From Montifringilla adamsi (lineage: Eukaryota > Chordata > Aves > Passeriformes > Passeridae): a DNA stretch of 64,000 nucleotides. Below, in pieces: positions 1 through 11,200 of this stretch. The DNA lies in assembly GCA_017590115.1 (NCBI GenBank), contig JAGGNK010006448.1, positions 12,277,049 to 12,341,048 of the forward strand, in the 5' to 3' direction. The position numbers were made by a program, and so were the translations under genes. Numbering within the stretch: position 1 is the first letter of the stretch; every line of letters begins with the position of its first letter. Below the pieces are notes generated by a model, which was not told the DNA's origin, ran no database searches, and worked only from the letters and a program-made list of their open reading frames with translations.

Positions 1-3000
1 GAGTCTGATCACAAGCTTTGGGCATAAAGGAAACTAGTCAAGGCCATTATGGCTTCAATTTAACATGTTTGGATAGGCATCATGTGTGGCTGCCCGGTGC
101 TGAGCACTGACATCACCGCCTCTGTGGTTTGGAGCCGCTGGGCCATAGGGATGCCCAGCCCCTGAGTGAGCGCAGTGTGTGCACTGCAGCTCCTGGCCTT
201 CTGCTCCCTGCTCGTGCAGCACGCCAGCACAAGTGCGGGGGTGCCCGGAGTGACACCTCTGATGGCTCTCAGCAGCAGAGAGAGCGGGGCCAGGCACACT
301 GACCGTGGTGTTTTGGTCTTCTGGTAGGGGTCTGTGAGCTCAGGGCAGGGAGAAGCTCCTCTGAAGGGCCACTGAATGCCTGAATTAGTCTCTGGTCAGC
401 AGTTCTCTGGAGGATCTGGCTTGTATTTAGGCAGTGTGAATACCTCTACTGTATACTCATACTTGATTCAGAGAAATAGCATTTCCCCTGAGCTGTTTTA
501 TTTCTCAAAACCAGGACTGTATCAGATTTTCCCCCAACTGCTGAACAGTAGTATTAATGTAGTGTGTTATTTATTCTTTTGACATGTTTTTATTTCATGA
601 AAAATGTCTGCGTTATGCTTGAAGCTGGGTATGAGTTGCTGGATCCCTTTCAGAATTCTGTTAAATCTGGAAGTAAATCAGATTACTTTGTTCTACTATA
701 AGCACATTCGGCTTGGCTTTCACATGAGGTGTTGTATGGGTGAATGAGCCCAGAGCACTCCAGCTGGTGCAACAGCTTTATTTATGCAGAGTGATGGCAT
801 GAAAGGGTTTTGGAAAATGCTTTTAATGGTTTCAGGATTGATTTGTGCCACTATTGAACCACCAAACTGCTTAAAGTTCTTACCCACTTCATTTGTGTTT
901 TCTAGTGACAAACTGTGGGCTCAGGTGATGACCCAGTTAATCAGGAAACTGTGGTGGTTGGAAACACAACAAGTAAAGGTTTTCTTAGACTGTCCTTGTA
1001 AGTTCCTGGCATTTACCATGTGGCAATAAAGCTTCCACAGGTCTTTCTGTTCATAATGTGAAATAGTTTTTTGTCCACATGGTTGATGCTTTTATATCTC
1101 AACTGTAAAATGCTTTACATCTTCATAAAATGATAACATGTACTTTCTCACTGCTGCAACACATTTTATCATCAGGGAAGGATTAGATGGGTGACTTCGG
1201 CATGTATTTCATGTACTCTTTACTCTTAATATTTTTTCTCCCGTGGATTTTTTTTTTTTAAATCACATTTTGTTACTTGTGCGACCGTGCTGAATTTCAC
1301 TTTTTCATAGGTTTTAGTGACAGAATTGGCAGGTTATGCAAAACAGAAGGGGTGTCAATAAAATCAAGTGTGTAAGTATATGATATGTGCTTGCAGCTTC
1401 TTCCTGAGCACGATTTCTTGTGCAGGCAGTTTTGTCAATGGGTTGAAAAACATCTCAGAAAGTAGGCTGGGAGTTTCACAGTGAGGAAGAAACATCTTCC
1501 CCCTGGCCTGAGATAAAGCAGAAATTTTGTAGAAGAGGTGTGGTCTTGTCCAGTTGGGAAAGCAAAGTGTCAGGGAAGTATTTTCAATGGAAAACAGTGT
1601 TGAACTTCATGTATAAGCATGTTGTAAACACATACATGGTAGTTAAATGGTGATGCAGTAAGTGCAAAGCAAGTGGGAAATATTTAATTCAAATTTTAAC
1701 TTATCTAATAACAAATGAAGCATTTGTGTGGAAATACCTCCCTCTGGTCTATTAAGGGATTCACAGATCCACAAGATCCCTGTTTTGCTCAGACTGTGCC
1801 TTTGGATGTGAAGGGAAAACATAGTTGGGTGATAGTCACTAATTGAGCAATTGGAGCTAATCATCCCCTTGGCTGAGCAGATGAAACGCTAATTTTCCTT
1901 CCAGGTGTAGCCAGAATTACCTGTTTGTACAGTGCCTTCAAGTTGGCTGATTTAAAACCTGAATTAAAAACTTCAAAATTGGCTGTGTTGGTTTGAATAT
2001 GATATTGGCATTCCTGATTCAAGTAAGTGACCTTGATCATGGTATTGGGGTGCCAGGTATGGGTAGTGAAGAACAAAGTGCAAGTCTCCAGAGGTTGGGA
2101 AACAGTCACAATCAGACAAAAGAGTAACTTGTATGAAGAGGTTTCTGAGGAGTTCCTTTGAGAGGGTGAGTGTAAGAAGTTTTGCTTACTTAATTGCTCA
2201 CTTGCATATGTACAATGGCTCTGTTTGCTTGTGTGAGATGCAGGGAAGGAGAAAAGTTTTTTGCCTTCACTCATTTTCAAATGCAACATTGTCCAGAAAT
2301 GTAACACAAAGTGAATCAATACGTCTGCTGACTTGTTCAATATCACTTATGGCCATCAAAAGTAATTGCAATGTTGTGGGTTGAAATAAAGTATTTGTAG
2401 ACCAGATTGGCTTAATTCACAAAGCAGTCCATATTTGTGCTTAAGGGATGAGTAATTTTGCAGAGGCAGTTGGAAAAGCATGGATTTATCTATTGCTGCA
2501 CGTGTTGATAGACCTACTGACAGGTGTGTGGCTGAGGAAAAAGGATAGCACACGTCAAATTTGTGCAGGATGTGGGACTGTTCTTTGCTGACATCTGGCA
2601 GAAGAACTGGAATCTGGGACAGCTGCTAGTGCCACAGAATTGCAGACAGTTTTAGGACCTGAATGCAATGAAGATAAATGAGTTGCAGTTGGGAGCTGAA
2701 TGGCCCTAAAGCCAGAAACGAATGTGGGCACTCTGAATGATAGGCTTGCAAGAGGTGTTTTTTATCCTGTACAGTCATAAATGCTCATTATTCTGGACTT
2801 CAGGCCACATTACTGGCATACTGAATAGTTTGAGTTTTTAAAGCTTTGTGTTACTGCTCAGGTCCCTAAATTTGACATTGTTTTCAGGCTCTAGCTAGTT
2901 TGGTGTTAACTAAGTGTACTCTATTTCTTTACAAACCTGAGCACTTAGTCTGTCCAGCTGCATAACCATCCCGCAGAAACTGGGTCAAGGGATAAGAGAG

Positions 3001-3724
3001 TGTTACTGAGAGGTTTTCAGAGTCTGACCAAGATAGGCAGTTTTGTGGGTTCTCTTCATTTTCAGTACAGATGATGAATTTTGTTCTTTTAGAGATAGTC
3101 TTGCATAGCTGAGGGAATTTCTTACTGCTGCAGATTTTAGGAAGTCTGCAGAATGCTGAAGAATCTTTTTTTTGGTAGGCAGCCATGGTGTTTTCTTGGG
3201 CAGGAAGGTTTTTCAAGGTTAATTTTCTGCATCTTTAGGGACAGGAAAAAGATAAAAAAGATAAATCTGTGTTTAGAAATCAAGCCTGGTTAAGGACTTC
3301 ACCCTCCATCTCCTTTTCCACTGACAGTACAGGGGACTAGACGTGACCTATCTTCTTGACTATACCTCACCTTGAGCCTCTCTACTTCTCACTTCATGAA
3401 GCAGCCATCACTTACAGTGTTAATCTTTTTTGTTTTAACCTCGAAGACAGTCTAATGGTACAGAAAAACTGAATTTTTATTGCCTTCCTTCTCTTGTCTG
3501 GCTATTGTGGATGTGAGCGGACAAGAAACTGAACACAAATCCCTTCAGCTGCAAGGTTTCCTTTAGAGTCTTAGTCAGACTTAGTCTGCTGGGTGCAAGC
3601 AGAGAAACAGACAGCCCAGACTCCCAGCACCTGTGTCTGTACTACTGCCCTTCAAGCTTGAGCTATTTTTTTATTAAGAACTTTTCCCATTTCTTTGCTT
3701 CTGCAAAAGTGTTGGGTTTTATCA
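1..3724. other. Intronic or 5'-flanking DNA upstream of the FARP1 start exon; no gene seen
   Basis: Given the acceptor at 8090, this is most simply the 5'-UTR intron of FARP1. Bases 55-300 are locally GC-rich and leave two overlapping minus frames open (79-80 codons), with no recognisable protein. The longest frame, 161 codons on the minus strand at 1861-2346, matches nothing I know. No repeat family was recognised. Confidence 0.6.
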
Positions 3725-3797
3725 AAGGAATTATAAGATGGACTTCACTGAACCTTTTAGGTCCCTTCCAAGACAGGATATTCTGTGATTCTGTGAT
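3725..3797 (+). mobile_element. CR1 LINE 3'-end fragment
   Basis: The stretch contains the standard CR1 terminus: a block resembling 'ggac..cact..acctttTAGGTCCCTTCCAa', then a tail of two ATTCTGTG-type octamers at about 3780-3797. The tail lies on the right, so the element points along the + strand. Only about 70 bases remain, a typical strongly 5'-truncated copy. Confidence 0.85.
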
Positions 3798-6700
3798 TTA
3801 CATGAATAATTTAAAATTTTTAAATCATCATATTTGCTTTGTACTGTTCTACCAGGGATTTGCAGAAATTAAGCAGGATAATGCTTCACAGTATAAAAAC
3901 CTGATCTGTACTGGCCTTCTGTCTGCTTCCCATCATTTCAGACTGAATTTTAGTTTCAGTCTTCCTAGTCCTGTTGCCTTGTTATGCTATTACTGTTTTT
4001 TTTTAATATGGGTTCAAGATGCTTGATTTCATTTTTATGGTAATTCTGATGTACTAATGAAAAAGCAGCATCACTGACAATTTATGCTGCATGTATAGAA
4101 TTTTCTCTTACTGAAGGTGTGCAAGTCTGCTCCGTGCTTTTGGTAGGGCTATACTCACACCATGCCACTGTGCCTCAGGCTTCCCCACCTTTAAGAAGAG
4201 TGTCCTGAGCACTGTGCTGCCTTCTGTTTCATGCTGTGGAAACGTGTCATAAAGGAAAGCAAAAGAAGTGGAAAGGGCCTGGATATGTGGTACGACTCTG
4301 TCCCAGAGCAGGAGTCTTCAGGCTTTGGGAGCCTCTTGCATCAAATTCTGAGCCCTGGTCTGACTTAAAGAGCAGAGTAGGTGAGAGACAGAGTGGCATC
4401 TATTCCAACATACTACTTCTGTTTTCCTCAGTATTTTGTAATTTTTGTAGCCCTTTATTCCTGCCCCTGTTTTCCCTGCCCCAGCCCCAATAGGTGCTGT
4501 TTATACTCGCAGCTCCCTTTGGACAAAGTGAGTTTGATACTTTTTTTCATCCTGCCAAAGAAAAAATATGTGGAAATTTTAATTGGCCAGAACCTTTCTG
4601 ATGCTATAAAACGTGTGTGCTTTGAACATGGAGAACTGAGGTGGCTTTATGTTGAACCATATTGTGGCCTTTGTCCAGCTACTGCATAAGTATCTACAGA
4701 CCTTATATTTTTAATCTAAGCATTTAATATCTGTAGAAAAGGGTTATTAATGTGTGATTAGAACAAAACAACAACATCTCCTAATCTATCTAATGGCAGT
4801 TGTAGGGGTTTTTTTGTGTCTTCCAGGTGCTGTAAGCATAGAAAGCTTTAGTCAGCCCAGTGGCCTGACAGCAGCTGGCTGGGCTTAGCTCACCCTGGCA
4901 TTGGATTTTCCAGCCTGCCGAGAGCTGATTTAATTTGCTAACCCAGCCAAGAGCAAAACACTGAATTGTTTTCTTTTGAGTTAAGAGAGGTGCCGTGGCT
5001 CAGTCTGAGGAGGGTGAGAGTCAGTGCTCAGCATCAGGCAGGACTGTGTGGGTGGGAGCTGGGAAGGAGCAGAAGGGGACAAGGCTCCCCCATGGGCAGC
5101 TCTGCTGCCTCACTAACTTCTCCCCTCTCACAGGTTAGGACACAGGTTCATTCTCTGCAGCAGGCTCTCTCCGTCGTGCAGATGCTACAGCACTACTGAG
5201 AGCGGCACTGACATCCAGTGAAGCTGCAGCTGAAACAATAGACTTGATTTTGGCCCTGGGTTTCAACAGCTGTCAGAAAGAGCAGGCAGAAACTCTTAAT
5301 TTTCAGAGTTCAGATGAATCCTCTTTTGTTTCTGCGTCTGTATTGGTTGTCTGTCTCCACATGTTTTGCTCAGAGCTGCATATGCTAGAATCTGGTGGCT
5401 GCTGCTCTTTCTTCTTGATTAATACCTTCCCCAATTTACTGTCATCTTTCTACTTGAGTGTCTTTGAATTTCTCTATTGTTTCTCCAGACCTGATCCATC
5501 TCTTCATCATGACAGACATTAGGCATCCTAATCCCCTCAGGTTTGCTCTATGTTGCTTAATACTCTTCAGTTGCCTTCTGTGACCTTAGTTCACTGTCTC
5601 CTAGATCAAAGTGATATAAAGGTATACAGCTTGACTGATGTGCTGTGTTATTTTAGAGAGGATAATTTTTAAGGCCTCTTACATAAAGGTATAGTAAAAA
5701 TATTATGCTGATGTTATGACAGCAGCATAGTGAGACTAGTGGCATGCAGAAAAAAAAACCCTAAATAACTTCCAGTGCAGTATGCTGATGTTTAGGCATA
5801 TAGGTTAAAAAACGGAAGGTCTTCTTTTAATTTTTCAAGTAGCAGATGCTTGTGATCAGGGTAGCCAATAGTTCTTAGATCTTTGCTTCCTAATGAAAGT
5901 GAGTGTTTATAACCAAATGCTTAAATGTATCTATAAAACAAGAATTTCTATTTTACTAACTTAATAATAATAAAAAATCAGCTGTACATATGGAGTGGTT
6001 CTGCTTGTCCCTTTCCTCCATGATTTTTTTTGGCTCCTAAATTTCAGTGGTTTTTATGTGTTTCGTAAAGTTTATTAGTGTGTCTGATTTTGTGTGGGGG
6101 CAACTGTATCATCTAGTCAGAAGAACATTTATTGAAGGGTTCAATACCTGTAATATTTCCTTGCGTGGATTATTTAATGGTGTCACTTGAACTGACTTGG
6201 TTGATTCCTGTATTTATGATTTAATGGAAAGAACATAGCCAAAAACTTCTGTAGTAACACTGCAGAGGCCCTGTCTGTCCTCTTGGTGCTGGCTGGGGTA
6301 TGTGGTGACTTCAGAAGAGCTCTTACTCGGACCAGAGTCTTTGTGCACTTCTAGACCGGGTGCCTGTGCTACCTTTTTACATGATCCTGTGTACTCCACG
6401 CACAGGAAAACCAGATTTATTTGCAAAGATTTATTTCTGTGTAGAGCTTGGTGTCTTTTCTTCTGGAATTCCTGCCTCCAGCTGCAGCTTTCTTGTTGGC
6501 ACTGCTTGTCTTATAAAAATATTTAATTTAATTATTTTTAAAGAATAAGATAAATATAATTGATTCTTCATAGATTTTTAGATTGCAGTGATAATTGAGG
6601 AAAAATTTGCCTCTCTGGTGGTGGTTGGCATGAACTTGGGTAGATTTCACTAATATCTCTGACCTTGATGGGCAGGTTAGTGCTGAATCGCTGCAAAAGC

Positions 6701-7715
6701 TTGCTGCATTTTTTTCTTCTCCTTCACTTGTGCCCATTGAGCTGTTATTGAGAAGTGTGGGATCCATAATTTTTAATTCCCTTCCTTCTCAGCTAACATT
6801 TCTTTTAATCCAAGTGCTGTTTTAAATTTTTTTACGCCTGTGTATTTGCTGTGTAAAAAATCTGTGGGAACAGATTAGTCAGGACATGAAAGAGTAATGT
6901 GTAGTAAATAGTGTATCCTGCCAAAGACAGGGCTGTTTTTACTCTATCCTTATGGTGGGAACTGGTGTCTTATTACCTGTCACTGTTCTTTATAGAATCC
7001 TGTAGAACTGGTGATGCATTCACAAATTCATAGGCTGTCTTGTGCTTCCTTTTTTTCCCATATAGGCTTCTCAATAATTGTAACCTCAGAGTTAAAGCCA
7101 GGCAGTGATTGGCAGTACTCTTCTTAGGCCTCTGTTCAGCTGGAAAGTTACATTTCCCTTAGTGCCCATCTGTGTGCTACATGTTTTGGTCACTGATCAC
7201 CGTATAAAAGTCATGCAGAATAAAAATGCATTTACCAAGAAATATAAATGGACAGTAGAAGTGGGTTTCATCAGAAACCCATCTAGAGTGTTAAAGAGCA
7301 GGGTAGGAAAAGTGAAATAAAATTCTAGTGTGATGAAAACATTCAACAAGTAAAACTAACAATGCTTGAATTAAAAAAGAAGGTTCAAAGTTGTGCCAAT
7401 AACGAAAAATTTCTCATTCAGTATTGGCTTTTTTTCTGGCCTTCCAGCAGCATGTCCTCACAGTTCTTGGCTCATCAGTGGGATCAGGCCAGGCCCCAGG
7501 TCTAGAGCAGCTCTGGTCCCCAGTTTATAGCTGGTGTCATCTTGTACTCCTTGGCTTTCCCTGTTTGCAGACCCTTATCAAGGTGGCAACTGCAAAGTGT
7601 CAGAGAAGGCTTGAAGGAAAAAGTGCTGTTGTAGCCAAGAGGGAATGATGGTCAGCAAGTGCTGAGCTGTCTCACTTGCTCTTCTCACCATCCTACCTTC
7701 TCTGGGAATCCTGTC

Positions 7716-7727
7716 GGGGGGGGGGGG
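7716..7727 (+). repeat. Poly(G) run of 12
   Basis: Twelve consecutive G bases in otherwise AT-rich intron, about 360 bases upstream of the FARP1 exon. Such runs slip during replication and sequencing, so the length may be inexact. Confidence 0.9.
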
Positions 7728-8054
7728 ATAACAGCCTGATTCATAAATAATTAAAAATTTACATAATTAATTGAAATCTGGGTTCTGTCATGCTCTATTT
7801 CCAATGTGGTATTGTTTATTTTCCAGGAGAAAAGGAATAATTTTCCCTTGTGCAGTACTGTAGCCTATCAGCCTTACCCTCAGGAGGTGATTAGACTGTG
7901 TATTTTGAAAAGTATAAAATTTGCCTGATTTTCTTGTCTTCATATGAGACATTAAGAAAAAATTGTGATGGCTCTTACTTGTTAATGGTCATACAATTTA
8001 CTACCTGCAAGCATATATACCATGATGCTTATGTGCAAAACATCTTCTTTATGA

Positions 8055-8090
8055 CTGATATCGTCTTCTTTGCCCTTATTCTTTTATCAG
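8055..8090 (+). promoter_or_regulatory. FARP1: 3' splice site (branch point, pyrimidine tract, AG) before the FARP1 start exon
   Basis: A CTGAT sequence at 8055-8059 fits the yUnAy branch-point consensus, with its A at 8058, 32 bases before the AG. A pyrimidine-rich stretch follows and ends in TTTTATCAG at 8082-8090. Spacing and composition are typical of a vertebrate acceptor. Confidence 0.8.
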
Positions 8091-8115
8091 ATATAAGAAA
8101 CAAGTTTCCCTAAAC
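8091..8115 (+). other. FARP1: FARP1 exon: 5'-UTR portion of the start exon
   Basis: These 25 bases lie between the inferred splice acceptor and the start codon. No in-frame stop occurs in them, so the exon alone does not force initiation at 8116. The start is chosen from the Kozak context and the match to the FARP1 N terminus. Because the 5' UTR is cut by an intron here, the promoter and first exon must lie upstream of the window or in its first 8 kb. Confidence 0.75.
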
Positions 8116-8286
8116 ATGGGTGAAACTGAACAGAGACCAACAGCAGGATCCCGCTTAGGAGCTCAGGAAAATGCTGGGATCAGTACTTTGGAGCATGGAC
8201 AGAAGCCACCTATGACAACTCCAGGAAAACTTGTCTCTATCAAAATTCAGATGCTGGATGACACACAAGAAACATTTGACATTCCG
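8116..8286 (+). CDS. FARP1: FARP1 first coding exon (N-terminal 57 residues, partial gene)
   Basis: This exon encodes the start of FARP1, a membrane-associated adaptor and Rho-family exchange factor with a FERM domain followed by DH and two PH domains, known in neurons for dendrite and synapse development. Seen: 57 codons from ATG at 8116, ending exactly at a codon boundary (phase 0) before a GTAAGG donor at 8287. The translation begins MGETEQRPTAGSRLGAQ. Residues 39-57 contain KLVSIKIQMLDDTQETFDIP, the first beta-hairpin of the ubiquitin-like F1 lobe of the FERM domain; residues 1-38 are the flexible leader. The start has A at -3 and G at +4. The paralogue FARP2 starts similarly (MGE..., STLE) but has a different F1 strand, so FARP1 fits much better. 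The match is from my memory of the family, not an alignment. The remaining exons, about 1000 residues in the family, lie beyond the window. The frame would run on past the donor for 30 codons to a stop at 8377-8379 if the intron were retained. Confidence 0.93.
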
Positions 8287-8292
8287 GTAAGG
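8285..8292 (+). promoter_or_regulatory. FARP1: 5' splice site after the FARP1 start exon
   Basis: CG|GTAAGG is a strong U1-type donor. It falls directly after the codon for Pro57, where family similarity to FARP1 stops and unrelated sequence begins. Confidence 0.88.
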
Positions 8293-11200
8293 ATGTGGAG
8301 GTTGGGGTGGCCAAAGATTATTCAGGCATTTCTGATAATGCATATTCTCAAACCAGTTCTCTTTTTATTTCAGCTGTGATTCTTTGGCTAATGAATTCAT
8401 GCTGCAGAGAAAATGGTTGTTGTGTATATCAGCATTAAATAGATCACGGTGCAATACAATAGCATTAAACAGGGAAGTGGACTGTAGATTACAGTTATTA
8501 ATTCTGTTTCTGTTTGAACAGCTTCAAGAGAAGTTAAAGTCCTTGGTGGGTTCTTTTCTTCAAACATTACATTAGTGTTTCCTCTACCTTTTGAACAGTT
8601 GATGTATTTCCTTGCTGCTGTTTTGCTCTTGATCCAGTAAACTGCAGATCTATACGGATTTTTTTGTCTTTCCTCTGGCAAGTCCTTAGGATATTAACTT
8701 GAAATCATCAAAGTTTTCAGTAATTTATGTCTTCACTCTTGCAAGCACTGAGTGCTCTCACAGAAGTTGAGTGCAAGGAAAGAAGTAAAGCAGTCTCATC
8801 TGAAGTTTCTCTGTACCCTGTTGAGATTAATCTGGGTTTGTCCTTGCCAAGGAGACAGAGCTGCTGCTGCTTTAGTGTGTGGTTGTGATCAGTAGAATCA
8901 GTTAGAATTAGTTTTGATACCAAGACCGATCCAGTATCACACGACCTAAAATCATTGGTAGCCACTAATGATTTTAACATGCCATGCTTACACAATTAAC
9001 ATGAAATGTGGTTGAACACTGCTGCTGTTATGGAAGTGTACTGGAATGTATATTTTTCAAAGTCTCCAGGCTTCAGTGAATAGGAAAGCAGAAACCTGAG
9101 TTCAAATTTCATCCTTTGTTACTTGCATTTTCTGTAGCTATGGTAATTTTCATGCCTTCATTGGCTCAGATTTCCCTTCTGTAAAATGGAGGGTCACAGC
9201 GAGATACAGTGGTCTTAGACATATAGTGCCCTAAACTGTATGTTTAGGGAAAAACATTACCCCTGTATTAACATGAAGGAATTCTGATTATGAAAATTAG
9301 AATTTTAAAAAATGTTTATAATGTTTTTATGATCTGCTTATGAGGTTTGTTTGTCTATTTTCTGTGTGTACATGCAGACGCTTTTTGATCTGCTCTCTGC
9401 TGCTGTTTTTGATCCAACTGCAACTATGATTTTATTTTAGTGGAAGGTAAACTCTCTGGGCAGGCAGGTTATGGGTGAACTGAACTGCCATCAGGGAAAA
9501 TGCCCATGTATGTAGCACCTTGTTACACTTTTGTGCGTTTCAGAACACCTGTCAAATATCCATAGCAAACAGTCTTTGGGTAAAAGCAGTCTTTAGATAA
9601 TTGTTGCTGTTCAAAGTGTAGTTATAGTTTAAATCATCAAACACTAATAAAATTTTGATGCTCTTTTATGTGACATAAATATCTCTAATATTCCAGAGAC
9701 AAGTTTGGATCTGTAGATGCTAATTCACTGTATTTTGAAAATTGAAAATGTTGTGCAGACACTTAACAGAAACCATTTCTGTTAGGTTCCTTTCATAAAA
9801 TTGTTTAGGAGAAAATATTAGATTATGTGGATGCAATGCACCCTATAACTCCAGCTTTGCTTCTGGGAGTTAGAGAGAACAGTATTTTTTGGTCTTTAAT
9901 ATTAGAAGATAACAACATTTCATTTGTTTTTAACTTCAGCAGCACCTGGAAGACCTGGGGATATGAACAACTTTCTGTTGAGATCGCTTCAATATGATTG
10001 TTTTCAGAGACTTTTATTTCATAACCATTACTCGAGGAAAGCCCAGTTGGTTTGAAAGTCAGACCTTGTGGTGAAATATGCAGGATGCTTAGATATGAAA
10101 TCTTTTACAGCAAATCTTTTCTAAAGCCTTTTGTCTTTAACCTATGCATAGTCAAATGGAGGAATACACATTGGTTTCAGTCTGCTCTAAAAGACATTAG
10201 TTGTTTTAGTCCCATCTCACAAAACTGATTAAGTTTTGATACATCTAAATTGAGGTGTTTATTCATGTTGGAACCCCCATGATCCTATTTATAAGCTTCA
10301 TGTTTTTAGCCAAATTGGTGCAGTATACACAGAAAAGGAAATTGATACCATTTCAACAAAATATTTTAAGAGCAGCAAGTGTGGCCGTGGGCAGAAGACA
10401 TTAAACATACATGCCTAAGCACATCTGTGGGTTTGCTTTTCAGTGGAGAATTAAAGACTTTTTGCGTGGTTGAAGATTTGAACTGCGCTTCCCAAAACCT
10501 GAGCTGCTATGATTATGAAAATAACTGCAAATATGATACAAGTATAAACTGAGAAGGATTTGTGTTTCCTACAATTTCAGGAATTTTGCTGCACAAACCT
10601 TTCTGTGTTAGCAAATGAGCCATACTTTGGGTGGTTTTATTGATGCTTGTAGTGTGTCTTGTAGGATGGTATGAAGTTTAATGATGCCAGTTTATTATTT
10701 TCTCATGAAGTCTGCGTAAAAATGGAAAGAGATGCTGGTACTACTTCCTTCTGAGTTTCTGGGAACTGGTGAAGTAGCTGGGACTGTCGATCTGTCTGGT
10801 CCTACCTCTGTGCTACTCTTGTTATACCTTCAGCACCATTGCCCCATTAGCTGTAAGACCTTATCTATGTAGCATTTTTTGTTATTTATGTTATTGTTTT
10901 GTTTGAACGTTGTCATGGGTTTAGGTTTTTATTGTGCGCTTGTTTATTTTTTCTTGTCTATTGAATTTTAGTTTGGTTTGTTTTTAAATTATATTCCAGG
11001 AGACATGATTCAATATCCTTGCTCTTAAGCGATCCCTTTTCTCACATTGTGTACAGATGACTTGTTACTATGAGTGCCAAATTCATCAGATTTTTATGTC
11101 CATTCTGTATATAACAAAACAGGAGGAAAATGTGGCCTACTTCCATTACCCCTCAGTGCTGCTGCTCTTTGGGCTTTTTAAAAGTAAAGTAACTCCAGTG

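Larger units (their letters stand above)
3798..8090. other. Intronic DNA between the CR1 end and the FARP1 start exon
   Basis: AT-rich sequence without recognisable exons other than the splice signals at its right edge. Open frames here (60-100 codons) have no family resemblance. A run of 12 G lies at 7716-7727. No promoter or CpG island is evident. Confidence 0.6.

Noticed and set aside
1861..2346. 161-codon open frame on the minus strand
   Set aside because: No recognisable domain, Cys/His/Ser-rich composition typical of translated AT-rich intron, and of a length expected about once by chance in 64 kb. It lies inside the FARP1 5' intron.
7898..8113. 71-codon frame ending just before the FARP1 ATG
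   Set aside because: It lies mostly in the intron, spans the branch point and acceptor, and is out of frame with FARP1. It has no coding meaning.
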